Source of the DNA: G963663495 sp963663495
Lineage (GTDB): Bacteria > Bacteroidota > Rhodothermia > Rhodothermales > Bin80
DNA: 64,000 nt
Direction: 5' to 3'
Assembly (NCBI GenBank): GCA_963663495.1
Contig: OY760427.1
Location: forward strand, 3,844,001 to 3,908,000
The stretch's first letter is position 1. The number at the start of each line of letters is the position of its first letter. The notes below the pieces were generated by a model, which saw only the letters and a program-made list of their open reading frames with translations, did not search any database and was not told where the DNA came from. Both the position numbers and the translations under genes were made by a program. Positions 8,223 through 17,520 of this stretch are shown here, in pieces.

Positions 8223-9998
8223 TCAGTCGAGCCGACGCAGCACCAGGAGCTTAAAATCCATAACAGCCTCACCCGGTATTTCCTGCGCACGCAAAGACAA
8301 CGTACCGATTCCTTCGGCCATGGTAATGGTACCTAAATCCATCGTTGCAAAGTCCTTCACGTAGGATTCAATGCGCGGCGTGCGGTCATCGGCCATCCCT
8401 CGCAAAGGAGGATCGTGCACCGCAGGAACGGCAGCTACAGCCCTCTGCCCTGCAAACGACAATTCCACCTGTGCTCCCTCGTCGCCCTTCCGACATGTAT
8501 AGTATATCTCACTGCTAAATTCCCCACTCGCCATGACTTGCACATTCCACGTGATTGAATCTGCCGTGCTGGTCCAGTTTGAGAAAAAACTGTCGTTCGG
8601 ATACCGGTTTGAGCGTTCAATTCCGCCGTGCGCTTTGGCATCCCGCGCCGGCAAGTGAGTAATGACAAAGTCCGGGTGCCCAACCGTGAACGGACGCCTA
8701 TCTTCTTCCTCTGCTTCTGCCAGCACATCTGCCTGCCACAAAGCTTTCGCCTCCTCAAGCGCGCTAAGAGCGTCCGGGTTGATACCTGCAACATCATTCT
8801 GCTGGCCGGGGTCCGCAACCATATCGAATAATTGCCCATTGGTATCAAGTCGATGGCGAGCGCTCCGTATACTCGTACGCCCTCGCCAGTGGTTGACGAT
8901 GAATCGCTCGTCCGCTGCATACGGAACTCCAGTAACCGCAGGCGCCACGCTTACACCGTCAAGCGGCATCCCATACGCAGCATTAATGCCCGCAAGTTCC
9001 ACCAGTGTTGGCAACAGATCAATGGCTGCGGCGAGGTCTTTGACTACCGTTCCGGCAGGAATGACGCCAGGCCACTGCATGATCAGCGCAGATCGCACAC
9101 CTCCTTCGTTTACCGAGCCCTTCCAACCCTTCATGCCCCCATTCCACCGCGCTCCATTCGGACCGTTGTCCGAAAAGTACAGCACTATCGTGTCGTCGGA
9201 AATTCCCAGCTGACCAAGCTTTTCAAGCACGCGACCCACATTCCAGTCAATATTTTCTGTCATGGCGAGGGCCGCTCGCGTGTGATCACGATCCTCCCTC
9301 TCCGGCTCTCTATGGTGCTGGGCAAGGGGGGTATCCGCAAACCTGTCCCAGTACTCATCAGGCACCTGCATCGGACTATGCGGGATGTTGTACGGCAGAT
9401 AAACCAGGAATGGAGTCTCACGATTGCGCTCCATAAATGCCATCGCCCGCGTTGTAAAGTCGTCCACCACGTAGCCTTCACCCTCCACTATAACGCCATT
9501 GTGCTCCAGCGGCGGACCGAAGTAGTCGCCCCAATGCCCTGACGCAAAACCGTAGAATTCGTCGAAGCCTCTCGCGTTGGGATGATACGGAGCCTGCGTT
9601 CCGTTATGCCATTTACCAAAGACGCCGGTAGCATATCCAGCGGCGCTAAAGACATCAGCCATGGTTGTCTCATCCAAGTCAAGCCTTTCCATCCCGGAGC
9701 TGGTGGCTGACACACCGCTACGGGGGTGATACCGCCCTGTCAGCATCTCTGCCCGCGTGGGAGAGCAAACCGGCTGGACGAAGAAGTGCTCAAATCGGGC
9801 TCCTTCGCTCGCCATGCGGTCCAAATGCGGTGTCGCAACAGACTCGTTGCCATTGAATGCCAAATCACCCCACCCCTGGTCATCAGCGAGAAAAATCACA
9901 ATGTTTGGAGGCTGCTGCCGATCGCTGCCAGAAGGCATGTCGGGCGACGCACACGCCGCCAGAAAGAATAGCAGGCACAACGATTCGGGACTCTTCAT
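8223..9998 (-). CDS. Sulfatase (arylsulfatase-like lipoprotein)
   Basis: This is an alkaline-phosphatase-superfamily sulfatase of 591 aa. The N-terminus MKSPESLCLLFFLAACAS is a lipoprotein signal with a probable lipobox ending at Cys16, so the enzyme is probably membrane-anchored in the periplasm or at the surface. Metal and catalytic elements are visible: IVIFLADDQGWGD, the formylglycine-type motif CSPTR near residue 78 followed by MLTGR, GKWH, and YFSDNGPN. The motif fits the C-x-P-x-R type I rule but has Thr at the fourth position. A matching formylglycine-generating enzyme is not in the window. The last 120 residues (after VGHPDFVITHLP) look like an extra C-terminal beta-rich domain. Substrate is unknown; sulfated polysaccharides are typical targets. 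Confidence 0.9.
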   Translation of the reverse strand: MKSPESLCLLFFLAACASPDMPSGSDRQQPPNIVIFLADDQGWGDLAFNGNESVATPHLDRMASEGARFEHFFVQPVCSPTRAEMLTGRYHPRSGVSATSSGMERLDLDETTMADVFSAAGYATGVFGKWHNGTQAPYHPNARGFDEFYGFASGHWGDYFGPPLEHNGVIVEGEGYVVDDFTTRAMAFMERNRETPFLVYLPYNIPHSPMQVPDEYWDRFADTPLAQHHREPEREDRDHTRAALAMTENIDWNVGRVLEKLGQLGISDDTIVLYFSDNGPNGARWNGGMKGWKGSVNEGGVRSALIMQWPGVIPAGTVVKDLAAAIDLLPTLVELAGINAAYGMPLDGVSVAPAVTGVPYAADERFIVNHWRGRTSIRSARHRLDTNGQLFDMVADPGQQNDVAGINPDALSALEEAKALWQADVLAEAEEEDRRPFTVGHPDFVITHLPARDAKAHGGIERSNRYPNDSFFSNWTSTADSITWNVQVMASGEFSSEIYYTCRKGDEGAQVELSFAGQRAVAAVPAVHDPPLRGMADDRTPRIESYVKDFATMDLGTITMAEGIGTLSLRAQEIPGEAVMDFKLLVLRRLD

Positions 9999-10052
9999 GT
10001 TGGCGTTCAGGAATTGATGAAGGATGAATAATATGATCCCAACGCTTCGCCG

Positions 10053-10889
10053 TTAAGGAGTCGACTCGGTCCACGTTTTCCAGCCTAGTGCTTGCGCCTC
10101 TGCAGCCGCCGTTGCCGCTGTATGCCGTTCCTCGAAAACGCCAAATACAGCTGCACCCGTACCGGAAAGGGAAGCATACCCCGCACCGCTGCGGAGAAGC
10201 AACTTCTTGGCTTGCTCAAGCTCCGGCTCCACCGCAAAAACCAACGCCTCAAAATCATTCACCACCACCCGGCTCCACCATTCCAGATCATTGGATTCAA
10301 CAATAGCCTTGAGGTCCAAGGCGCGCCCCTCCAATGGACGTATCTGACTGAAAGCCCATGCAGTTGAAACATGCACATCCGGAACCACAATCAACAACGT
10401 GTACGGAAGGGTGTACTCCGGCATGGGCACCAGCACCTCACCGCGCCCGGTAGCTTGAGCAACGGGCGGCCCGAGAAAAAACGGCACATCCGACCCGACC
10501 TCCAATGCGATCTTTTTCATTACCGCCTCGGACACCGAGACATCCCACATGTCCGCCAATATCTCCAGTGCTGCCGCCGCATCACTGGAGCCACCGCCCA
10601 GCCCTGCTCCAATCGGGACTCTCTTCTCCAGCTGAACCCTTGCTCCGGGCAAAGTGCCGGTCCGCCGCGCCAATGCTTGCGCCGCCTTCGTTACCAGGTT
10701 CGCTCCGTCAACGGGCAGCTCCATACCGGAAACCGCCAGAGTGTACGTTGATGCCCGACTCACCCGCAAGGTATCCCGCCAGCCAATACGATAAAATACC
10801 GTTTCGAGATCGTGGTATCCATCCGCCCGCTTGCGATGGACACGCAAGCCCAGATTAACCTTCGCAGGAGCAAAGCATTTTCGAACCAT
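10053..10889 (-). CDS. ispE: 4-diphosphocytidyl-2-C-methyl-D-erythritol kinase
   Basis: IspE is a GHMP kinase that phosphorylates CDP-methylerythritol in the MEP pathway. The start MVRKCFAPAKVNLGLRV at 10887-10889 is the standard IspE opening. The substrate-binding DGYHDLETVFYRI and the ATP-binding GHMP motif PIGAGLGGGSSDAAAAL follow, and a GHMP C-terminal segment with SLSGTGAAVFGVF closes the protein. Length is 278 aa, normal for the family. A longer in-frame extension upstream overlaps the divergent export gene and is not needed. Only 33 bp separate the divergent starts of ispE and the SLBB gene, so their promoters must overlap or lie inside the genes. Confidence 0.93.
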   Translation of the reverse strand: MVRKCFAPAKVNLGLRVHRKRADGYHDLETVFYRIGWRDTLRVSRASTYTLAVSGMELPVDGANLVTKAAQALARRTGTLPGARVQLEKRVPIGAGLGGGSSDAAAALEILADMWDVSVSEAVMKKIALEVGSDVPFFLGPPVAQATGRGEVLVPMPEYTLPYTLLIVVPDVHVSTAWAFSQIRPLEGRALDLKAIVESNDLEWWSRVVVNDFEALVFAVEPELEQAKKLLLRSGAGYASLSGTGAAVFGVFEERHTAATAAAEAQALGWKTWTESTP

Positions 10890-10922
10890 GCCTGTAACTG
10901 AGAGTAGAACCGCGCTGCACGA

Positions 10923-12653
10923 ATGCAGCCCCGTATTGGTTCCTTGCCCATTCTGAAACCTTACCACTCGGCTGCCGGAACTATCATTTGTGTCGGCCTC
11001 CTCGCTGCACCGGTATTCAGCCAGGTATCCCCACCAGTCAGCCCACCGGGGAATCCCTACCTTGAGGACTCCGCGGAGACTCCAGCCCTGCGACTCCAGC
11101 AACAGATCATGCAAGGCTCCTTTGGCCAGGAAGTAACCGCCCTTGAAGGCCCGCTGGACGCTGAGGCGTATATCCTCGGACCAGGCGACGTTTTTAGCGT
11201 CGCGGTCGGCGGCCTTGCTCCTGTGCGGCAGTCGGTGCCGGTTTCTGCAACGGGACTGCTTACGCTACCGGAGGCGGAAGCCATTAAAGCGGGAGGACGA
11301 ACCCTCGCAAGCGTCCAACAGGAGGCAGTAGCCGCGTTGCAACGGATCTATGTTCACGTACCCGTCAGCGTCAGCCTTGTGCAGACTCGAAAGTTTTATG
11401 TGCACATTGCGGGCGCTGTGCCGGAGCCAGGACGTTACCTGATGCCCCCTATCTCGCGTGTAGATAACGCCGTAGGGTACGCCTATCGTGCCCAAATTGC
11501 GATCTGTCCAGATCCTGCCATTTGTCCTGCAACGTCAGCAAGTTCAGAACTTCCACAGTTGCAGGAAGGATTTCGCCCGGCGCTACGCAACATTCGCGTC
11601 ACAAGTCGAGACAGTACCCGACGCACGGTAGATTTAATGCGGTACTACACCATGGGAGATATGGACGCTAACCCCCCATTGAGGGACGGCGACTACATCA
11701 TGGTGCCCTCATACCACGAAACGCGCGATGCCGTCCGGGTTTCCGGCGAAGTCCCCTTTGCCGGCTCGTACGATGTCCGGCCGAACGACTATCTGATGGA
11801 TCTACTGGAAATCGTAACCGCAGAATCCGGGCTGGAGGAACTGCATGAGGTCCGCATCACGCGTGCTAATGAAGCAAGAGAAACGTTATCCGTAATGGTG
11901 CCTGACCTGCTGCAGGACCAGAGCCGCGGGCCCATGATCCAGAAAGGAGACCTCATAAACGTACTACCCCGGATTATTGACCAAGCTGCCATCTACGGAC
12001 GCGTGACGTATCCCGGAACCTACCGGATAAGCGGCGGCAAAACAACCCTTACAGATCTCCTTGAACTGGCAGGCGGACTTAAGGACGATGCCAGCTCGCG
12101 CTCGGCCTTTCTTGAGCGGAACAATTCGCTCAACTTCCGGGAATTTGGCCGCTCCAGCAACCTGGACTTCTTCAGCCGCGAGTACGCCCTGTCGTTTCCC
12201 GCGCACGTAGCTAACCGCCTGATCATTGATATTGACGCGATACTACGAAAGGAAGCTGAAGATGTGGTGCTGCACGATGGCGATCGCATTGTGTTTCCGC
12301 GTGATGAGAGCACCGTCGTTGTAACAGGAAGCGTACGCCGCCCGGGGCTCGTCACGTTTTCTGTCGGACAAGATGCTCGGCACTACATCAGCTTAGCTGG
12401 CGGGTTGGCACCGAATGCGCGAAGCATTTACGTGTTTCAGGACGGCACAGGAGATTTCCGTACCGGAGCGTCGGCCGCAGTTCGTTCAGGAGATACGATT
12501 TTTGTGGACCGCAAAGATAATGCGGAATCGGCACAATCCGCCCAGTTACTATTGACCAAACAGCAGCAACGCATCCAATTGACGCAAGTCATTATTACAG
12601 GTGTGACGGCGATAACGGGTATCATTACGGCATATGCCGCGATCACGCGATGA
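10923..12653 (+). CDS. SLBB-domain polysaccharide export protein (Wza-like)
   Basis: This 576-aa secreted protein has an N-terminal signal segment (about residues 15-33, ending near VFSQ). A Poly_export domain starts at YILGPGDVFSVAVGG (about residue 80). Several SLBB-like repeats follow, seen as VHIAGAVPEPGRYLM, VRVSGEVPFAGSYDV, AIYGRVTYPGTYRI and VVVTGSVRRPGLVTF. The last 25 residues are hydrophobic. Such proteins form the outer-membrane/periplasmic conduit for capsular or exopolysaccharide. The stop overlaps the next gene's start by 4 bp (ATGA), so it is coupled to the chain-length protein. It heads the polysaccharide locus. Confidence 0.88.
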   Translation: MQPRIGSLPILKPYHSAAGTIICVGLLAAPVFSQVSPPVSPPGNPYLEDSAETPALRLQQQIMQGSFGQEVTALEGPLDAEAYILGPGDVFSVAVGGLAPVRQSVPVSATGLLTLPEAEAIKAGGRTLASVQQEAVAALQRIYVHVPVSVSLVQTRKFYVHIAGAVPEPGRYLMPPISRVDNAVGYAYRAQIAICPDPAICPATSASSELPQLQEGFRPALRNIRVTSRDSTRRTVDLMRYYTMGDMDANPPLRDGDYIMVPSYHETRDAVRVSGEVPFAGSYDVRPNDYLMDLLEIVTAESGLEELHEVRITRANEARETLSVMVPDLLQDQSRGPMIQKGDLINVLPRIIDQAAIYGRVTYPGTYRISGGKTTLTDLLELAGGLKDDASSRSAFLERNNSLNFREFGRSSNLDFFSREYALSFPAHVANRLIIDIDAILRKEAEDVVLHDGDRIVFPRDESTVVVTGSVRRPGLVTFSVGQDARHYISLAGGLAPNARSIYVFQDGTGDFRTGASAAVRSGDTIFVDRKDNAESAQSAQLLLTKQQQRIQLTQVIITGVTAITGIITAYAAITR

Positions 12654-13822
12654 CCCTGATGGCCGCTGAGAAGGGAGCCTTCCCGGATCTTTGGACAATG
12701 GCCTCCCGACTGTGGACACGACGAAGGTTATTAGTCTTAATAACGGGTGCCGCCTGCATCGCGTCAATCGTGATCAGCCTTTTGCTCCCAAAATGGTACA
12801 TGGCGGAGTCACGGTTGCTACTGCCAACACGGTCCGGGTCTGGCATCCTAGCCAGCAGCATTCTGGGCGGCATCCCGGCAGCAGCCAGCTCCCTCCTAGG
12901 CGGCGTCTCGGGGGACTACGTTCGCTACCTTTCCATCCTTGACAGTCGCACTGTAAAGGAGAATGTGGTGCGAGAGTTCGACCTCACCACGGTATACGAT
13001 GTGGAAGACTCCGCCGCTCCCACATACTATGCTATCATGGTTCTGGATGATAACATTGAGTTTATTGTTGACGAGGAATACAATCACCTTGTTGTACGGA
13101 CCTACGATCAGGATCCAGAACGCGCAGCGGCCATGACCAACTATATGGTCGCGGAGCTCAACCGTATCAACTCCGACCTGGCATCGCAAAACGCTGGACG
13201 GTTCCGCAGCTATGTAGAGGCTCGCTATACCGAGGCTGAAGCGGAATTGGATTCTGTCGCCGCGGCACTGGAGGCGCTTCAGGAACGTTCCGGCATCCTT
13301 GACCCCACCACGCAAGCGCAAGCCTTTGCCGAGGGTGTGATTGCCTGGCGACTTAACGTGTGGCAGGCGGAGATTCAGCACGAGTCACTGTTAGAGCTTT
13401 ATGGTCCGGGGCACTCAATGGTTCGATCGGCCCGCCGCGCCCTTGATGTGGCCAACCAGGATTACCAGTCAATGCTGGCAGGCCAAGAGCGCCTCATGCC
13501 CATTGCCCAAGACAGCATCCCGGCTGTCGCGCGCGAGTTTATGGATCTTGAGGTGGAAGCTACCATTCTTGGCTCCCTCCTTGCGGCCACGCGCCCGGTC
13601 CTTGAGGAAGCCAAGCTGGAGGAGCAGCGGCATATTGAGGCCGTGCAGGTTGTGGATCACGCCATTCCTCCCCCGGAAAAGGCGCGCCCGCAGCGCTCCG
13701 TGATTGTGGTCGCGTCCACATTCTCTGCTTTTCTTCTTGCCATGTTCTATGTGCTGCTGGCTGGCTGGTGGGCAAGCAATTACAGATGGGTAGCTAGCAG
13801 GCTCGCGGGCTCCGCTTCCTGA
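12650..13822 (+). CDS. Wzz/Wzc-type chain-length determinant protein
   Basis: The protein has the two-membrane-segment design of polysaccharide copolymerases: an N-terminal helix (LVLITGAACIASIVISLLL, about residues 26-44) and a C-terminal helix (IVVASTFSAFLLAMFYVLL). Between them is a periplasmic region rich in predicted coiled coil (EARYTEAEAELDSVAAALEAL). A Pro-rich PPPEKARPQRS precedes the last helix, as in Wzz proteins. No tyrosine-kinase domain follows at 390 aa, so it is the kinase-free type. It overlaps the export gene by 4 bp and is followed 19 bp later by the polymerase. Confidence 0.85.
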   Translation: MTLMAAEKGAFPDLWTMASRLWTRRRLLVLITGAACIASIVISLLLPKWYMAESRLLLPTRSGSGILASSILGGIPAAASSLLGGVSGDYVRYLSILDSRTVKENVVREFDLTTVYDVEDSAAPTYYAIMVLDDNIEFIVDEEYNHLVVRTYDQDPERAAAMTNYMVAELNRINSDLASQNAGRFRSYVEARYTEAEAELDSVAAALEALQERSGILDPTTQAQAFAEGVIAWRLNVWQAEIQHESLLELYGPGHSMVRSARRALDVANQDYQSMLAGQERLMPIAQDSIPAVAREFMDLEVEATILGSLLAATRPVLEEAKLEEQRHIEAVQVVDHAIPPPEKARPQRSVIVVASTFSAFLLAMFYVLLAGWWASNYRWVASRLAGSAS

Positions 13823-13841
13823 CCCGAAGCCGGGGGCTTAA

Positions 13842-15266
13842 ATGCACACCGCACAGAGTCTACCGTCACCGGAGGCGTTTGACAGGTGGGGGCAGGGCAC
13901 CCTGGCGTTCGCGCTGGCCGGTGGGATAGGTCTCATCCTAGTCTTCGCCTGGATCGAAATGCCGCTCCTCGCCCTAGCACTGCCAGGCGCGGTAATAGTT
14001 GGTGCTGGCACCGTCTACTTGTTCCGCCGCCCGGCACTAAACCTGTATGTAGTGCTGGTGGGCTTTGTGGTCATTGCCGACAACCAGGCAGGTTTTCAGT
14101 TCCGGGAAATTGTTTACGCTCTGTATCTGTATACCGTTTTGTTCCACTGGTACGCACAGCATGTCCTAGTCGGTCAGCGCCGCCTGCTGCGGACACCCGA
14201 AGACTGTGTACTACTCCTTTTTCTGCTGCTTTTGCCGTTCACCGGCATCCTGACAGTAGTGTTTGGGGGAAGCCTTAAAGGAGCTGCCAGTGAGCTCTTT
14301 TCCCTTTCTCTGTTGGCGCTCTATTTTCCGCTCAAGGAAACCATCCGCGCGCAGCGGCGCGGCGCGCGCGACCTGATGCTAATCGTGTTATGCGTTGCGG
14401 TCATGGTCGCCGCCCGTAACATGCTCGTTTTTCGGAGCGACCTGTCGGCTGCTACACAGGCGTGGCAGATCGCGACGGGCCGCATCGTGACGAACGACAA
14501 CCTGCTCATGGTCGGATCCGCTTTCGGGCTCACCCTTGTCCTGTTCGCTCGCAGATGGTGGTCACTGGGGCTATCGCTCGGTGGCTTTGTGGTGGCGTTT
14601 GCCGGCCTCGCCCTCACGCAGAGCCGGGGCTATTGGATGGCCTTCGTCCTAGCTGTCGGCGTCGTATTCCTGCTTGTGGACCAGCGCATCAAGAAACGCT
14701 TGTTCTTGTTTGCGGTCCTTGGGATCGGTGCGCTCATCTGCACGGGGTTCTTGTTGTACGGGGCATACATGGAGCTCCTCCTTGAAGGGTTTGTCCTCCG
14801 CTTAACCTCCATTGGATCGGCCATCACAACGGACATCTCGCTAGTCAACCGTTTTCGGGAAGCTGTCACGGTGATGGACCATGTTCTTCGTAACCCCGTG
14901 CTAGGATACGGCATGGGGGTTTCCTACCTGTTTTATGATCTGGCACACCAATCAACGGACTTTGATGCGCTGGTTCACAACGGCTATGTCGGCCTTTGGT
15001 ATAAGTTTGGTCTGTGGGGACTCGGGCTGATTATGTTCTTCTGGACACGCGTCATTCTGCGCGGATTGAGCGCCTACAAGGCGAAAGCAACGGATCCATG
15101 GATTGGCATTTGCGGACTCGCTGCGGCTGCCAGCCTAGTGGCTTTCATGTTGAGCACGATCACCTCCAACCCGTTCTTTCTGAAAGATTCGTTGTTCATT
15201 TTCAGCGTCGCAGCCGGCCTCTCAGCGGGGGCGTGGCAGCGAACGCTCGCAGATCCGTCCAGATGA
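13842..15266 (+). CDS. O-antigen ligase/polymerase-like membrane protein (Wzy/WaaL type)
   Basis: This 474-aa protein is mostly hydrophobic, with roughly 11-12 transmembrane segments. It has a large periplasmic loop around residues 320-375 that contains VNRFREAVTVMDHVLRNPVLGYG and a following HNGYVGLWYKFG. That arrangement is characteristic of the Wzy_C/O-antigen ligase family, where the loop binds undecaprenyl-linked sugar. It may polymerise repeat units or ligate polymer; sequence alone does not decide. Position directly after the chain-length protein favours polymerase. The stop codon overlaps the FkbM methyltransferase start (ATGA at 15263-15266). Confidence 0.85.
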   Translation: MHTAQSLPSPEAFDRWGQGTLAFALAGGIGLILVFAWIEMPLLALALPGAVIVGAGTVYLFRRPALNLYVVLVGFVVIADNQAGFQFREIVYALYLYTVLFHWYAQHVLVGQRRLLRTPEDCVLLLFLLLLPFTGILTVVFGGSLKGAASELFSLSLLALYFPLKETIRAQRRGARDLMLIVLCVAVMVAARNMLVFRSDLSAATQAWQIATGRIVTNDNLLMVGSAFGLTLVLFARRWWSLGLSLGGFVVAFAGLALTQSRGYWMAFVLAVGVVFLLVDQRIKKRLFLFAVLGIGALICTGFLLYGAYMELLLEGFVLRLTSIGSAITTDISLVNRFREAVTVMDHVLRNPVLGYGMGVSYLFYDLAHQSTDFDALVHNGYVGLWYKFGLWGLGLIMFFWTRVILRGLSAYKAKATDPWIGICGLAAAASLVAFMLSTITSNPFFLKDSLFIFSVAAGLSAGAWQRTLADPSR

Positions 15267-15994
15267 AGCCCCCTGCCATGTTCCGCCGTTGGATCCGGCG
15301 TTCCGGATTCGATGTGATCCGCTTTACGCCGCGAAGTTCACCGGTGGCCCGCCGCATTCGCCTGTTCGATCATCATCGGATTAACACCGTGTTTGATGTC
15401 GGGGCCAATGCGGGGGCGTACGGGGACGAGTTGCGAAGCACCGGATATCGCGGGAAGATTATTTCGTTTGAACCGCTCGCCAAGCCATTCGCTGCCCTTT
15501 CTCGACGGTCACACCGCGATCCCCGCTGGATTGCCATCAACCAAGGGCTTGGTGCCCACGCGGAGCGAAGAACCATCAACGTAGCTGCCAACACCGAGAG
15601 CAGCTCCTTCCTCCCCGTAAACCCACGCCATGTCGCCGCCTACCCGAGGGCCGGATTCACCGGTACCGAAGATGTGGATGTAGTGCGCCTGGATGATGTA
15701 TTCGACGCACACTGCGAGGAGCAGGACAAAGTGTACCTTAAAATGGACGCGCAAGGCTTTGAGATGCATATCCTGGAGGGAGCAACTAAAAGCCTGCCTC
15801 GCATTACCGGTATCCAAGTGGAATTGTCGCTCGTGCCCATGTATCACGGCGAGGCGCGGATGGTAGAGATCGTCCGGTACCTGGAGCAACGGGGACTGAT
15901 AATGATGTCCGTGCAGCCGGTGATTGAAGATCCGGTGTCAGGGCAGTTGTTGCAGGTTGACGGCCTGTTCTTCCGCGATATTATTCCGGCATAA
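15263..15994 (+). CDS. FkbM family methyltransferase
   Basis: This is a SAM-dependent methyltransferase of 243 aa. The SAM-binding glycine-rich motif is FDVGANAGAYGDEL (about residue 44), followed by ISFEPLAKPFAAL, and the FkbM signature DKVYLKMDAQGFEMHILEGA lies near residue 155. FkbM enzymes O-methylate sugars or polyketides; here, inside a polysaccharide locus, a sugar residue is the likely acceptor (inference). The start ATG 15263 overlaps the previous stop by 4 bp, which decides against longer in-frame reading beginning inside the polymerase gene. Confidence 0.88.
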   Translation: MKPPAMFRRWIRRSGFDVIRFTPRSSPVARRIRLFDHHRINTVFDVGANAGAYGDELRSTGYRGKIISFEPLAKPFAALSRRSHRDPRWIAINQGLGAHAERRTINVAANTESSSFLPVNPRHVAAYPRAGFTGTEDVDVVRLDDVFDAHCEEQDKVYLKMDAQGFEMHILEGATKSLPRITGIQVELSLVPMYHGEARMVEIVRYLEQRGLIMMSVQPVIEDPVSGQLLQVDGLFFRDIIPA

Positions 15995-16006
15995 GGCCGT
16001 GACGGC

Positions 16007-17518
16007 ATGCACGAAAAGCGGCAGCTTCTCCTTAATGCATTGGCTGCAGCCGCGCAGGTAGTCGTCACAGGAGCATCCTTCCTCGTTCTCTACCGCTACG
16101 CCAAGGATGCCGTTGGCATTGAGCTGTTTGGCGTTTGGTCCCTAGTCCTTGCTACCACTTCCACGGGAAGTGTGGCCAACCTGGGGCTTGCCACAAGCGT
16201 CGTTAAGTTCGTGTCCCGTTACAAGGCGCTTAACAATACCGATCGCATTATCCGTGTAGTAGAGACCGCCTTGCTATCGCTAGCGCTATTTCTGCTGGTT
16301 ATGCTTATTGCCCTGTATCCGTTTGCGCGATATGCTCTTGGGCTACCATTTGAACCGGCTCTCGCCGACGAGGCTTTGACCATCCTGCCGTATTCTATGG
16401 CTTCGTTTTGGCTGACCTCCGTTGCAGGCGTTACGCACGGAGCTCTGGATGGTCTGCAGCGCATGGATCTTCGAAGCATTCTGGTTGGAACTGCGGCATT
16501 GCTCTACTTGGGGCTGGTCTTTATCCTCGTACCGAAGTACGGCCTTGTAGGACTGGCGCAGGCGCAACTGGCCCAGGCGGCCGTGCTGCTTTTGGCCTCC
16601 TGGGTCATGCTTCGACTACTCCTTCCTGGCATGCCACTATTGCCTGTGCGATGGACTAGCGATGTATTCCGGGAAATGCTGTCCTACAGTGCCAGTTTTC
16701 AGGTTATTTCGGTCTTTAAACTACTCACCGAACCCCTCACTAAGTGGCTCGTCACTCTGTTTGGGGGTGCTGCCGTAGTCGGGTACTACGAATTTGCGCA
16801 CCGGATGGTGTTTCAACTGCGAGCACTATTTGTGGCGGCCCACCAGTCCGTCGTTCCAGCGATTGCTGCTATGTACGAACGGCAGGCCAGCAACCTGCCT
16901 CATGTGTACGTCACCACATTCAGGCTTATCCTTGTTCTCGTGCTGGTGGCAGTCCCGATGCTGATAGCACTTCTTCCTGTGATATCACAGGCATGGCTCG
17001 GGAGCCATGAGCCGACCTTCATCACCTTCTCTGTGCTTCTGTTTGTGGGATGGTTCCTAAACATGCTTTCCAATCCGGCTTATTTTTCGTACTTGGGAAT
17101 TGGAAGGCTGCGGTGGAACGTGGCAGGACATACCATGATCGGAGCGCTGAACCTTGGCTTGGGCTACATCCTAGGACGTCATTTTGGTGGCACGGGGGTC
17201 GTGACAGGCTTCATGGTTGCACTCCTTTCGGGCAGTCTGCTCATCATCCTGGCTTATCATCTTGAGCACAACGTACAGGTTGCAGCGTTATTCGACCTTC
17301 GCAGCCTAGTGGTTGGAGCCGCAAGTCTCGGTGGGCTTGCCATATCGCACCTGCTCTACGCCGCGTCGCTATCCACTTGGGTGCAAGGGATTCTTGCCAT
17401 CCTCTGTTTCGTAATGATCCTGGCAGTCCCGCTATATCAGCACCCGATGCGCCAACAGATAGCAGGTTGGGTAAGAACACTGATCCATGTGCACCCCCAA
17501 GAGGTTAACGACTCATAA
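16007..17518 (+). CDS. Polysaccharide flippase (Wzx/MATE-like)
   Basis: This 503-aa integral membrane protein has about 12-14 hydrophobic helices. The N-terminal segment LLLNALAAAAQVVVTGASFLVLYRYAKDAVG and the FGVWSLVLATTSTGSVANLGL motif are typical of the polysaccharide-synthesis flippase (RfbX/PST) family. It would move lipid-linked repeat units across the inner membrane. It starts 12 bp after the methyltransferase and ends 2 bp before the first glycosyltransferase, consistent with one operon. Confidence 0.85.
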   Translation: MHEKRQLLLNALAAAAQVVVTGASFLVLYRYAKDAVGIELFGVWSLVLATTSTGSVANLGLATSVVKFVSRYKALNNTDRIIRVVETALLSLALFLLVMLIALYPFARYALGLPFEPALADEALTILPYSMASFWLTSVAGVTHGALDGLQRMDLRSILVGTAALLYLGLVFILVPKYGLVGLAQAQLAQAAVLLLASWVMLRLLLPGMPLLPVRWTSDVFREMLSYSASFQVISVFKLLTEPLTKWLVTLFGGAAVVGYYEFAHRMVFQLRALFVAAHQSVVPAIAAMYERQASNLPHVYVTTFRLILVLVLVAVPMLIALLPVISQAWLGSHEPTFITFSVLLFVGWFLNMLSNPAYFSYLGIGRLRWNVAGHTMIGALNLGLGYILGRHFGGTGVVTGFMVALLSGSLLIILAYHLEHNVQVAALFDLRSLVVGAASLGGLAISHLLYAASLSTWVQGILAILCFVMILAVPLYQHPMRQQIAGWVRTLIHVHPQEVNDS

Positions 17519-17520
17519 TA

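Noticed and set aside
8628..9542. Long plus-strand frames opposite the sulfatase
   Set aside because: They are shadows of the sulfatase gene, which has intact catalytic motifs over the same region.
15014..15262. N-terminal extension of the FkbM methyltransferase
   Set aside because: It lies wholly inside the upstream polymerase gene in another frame; ATG 15263 in an ATGA overlap gives a normal family N-terminus.
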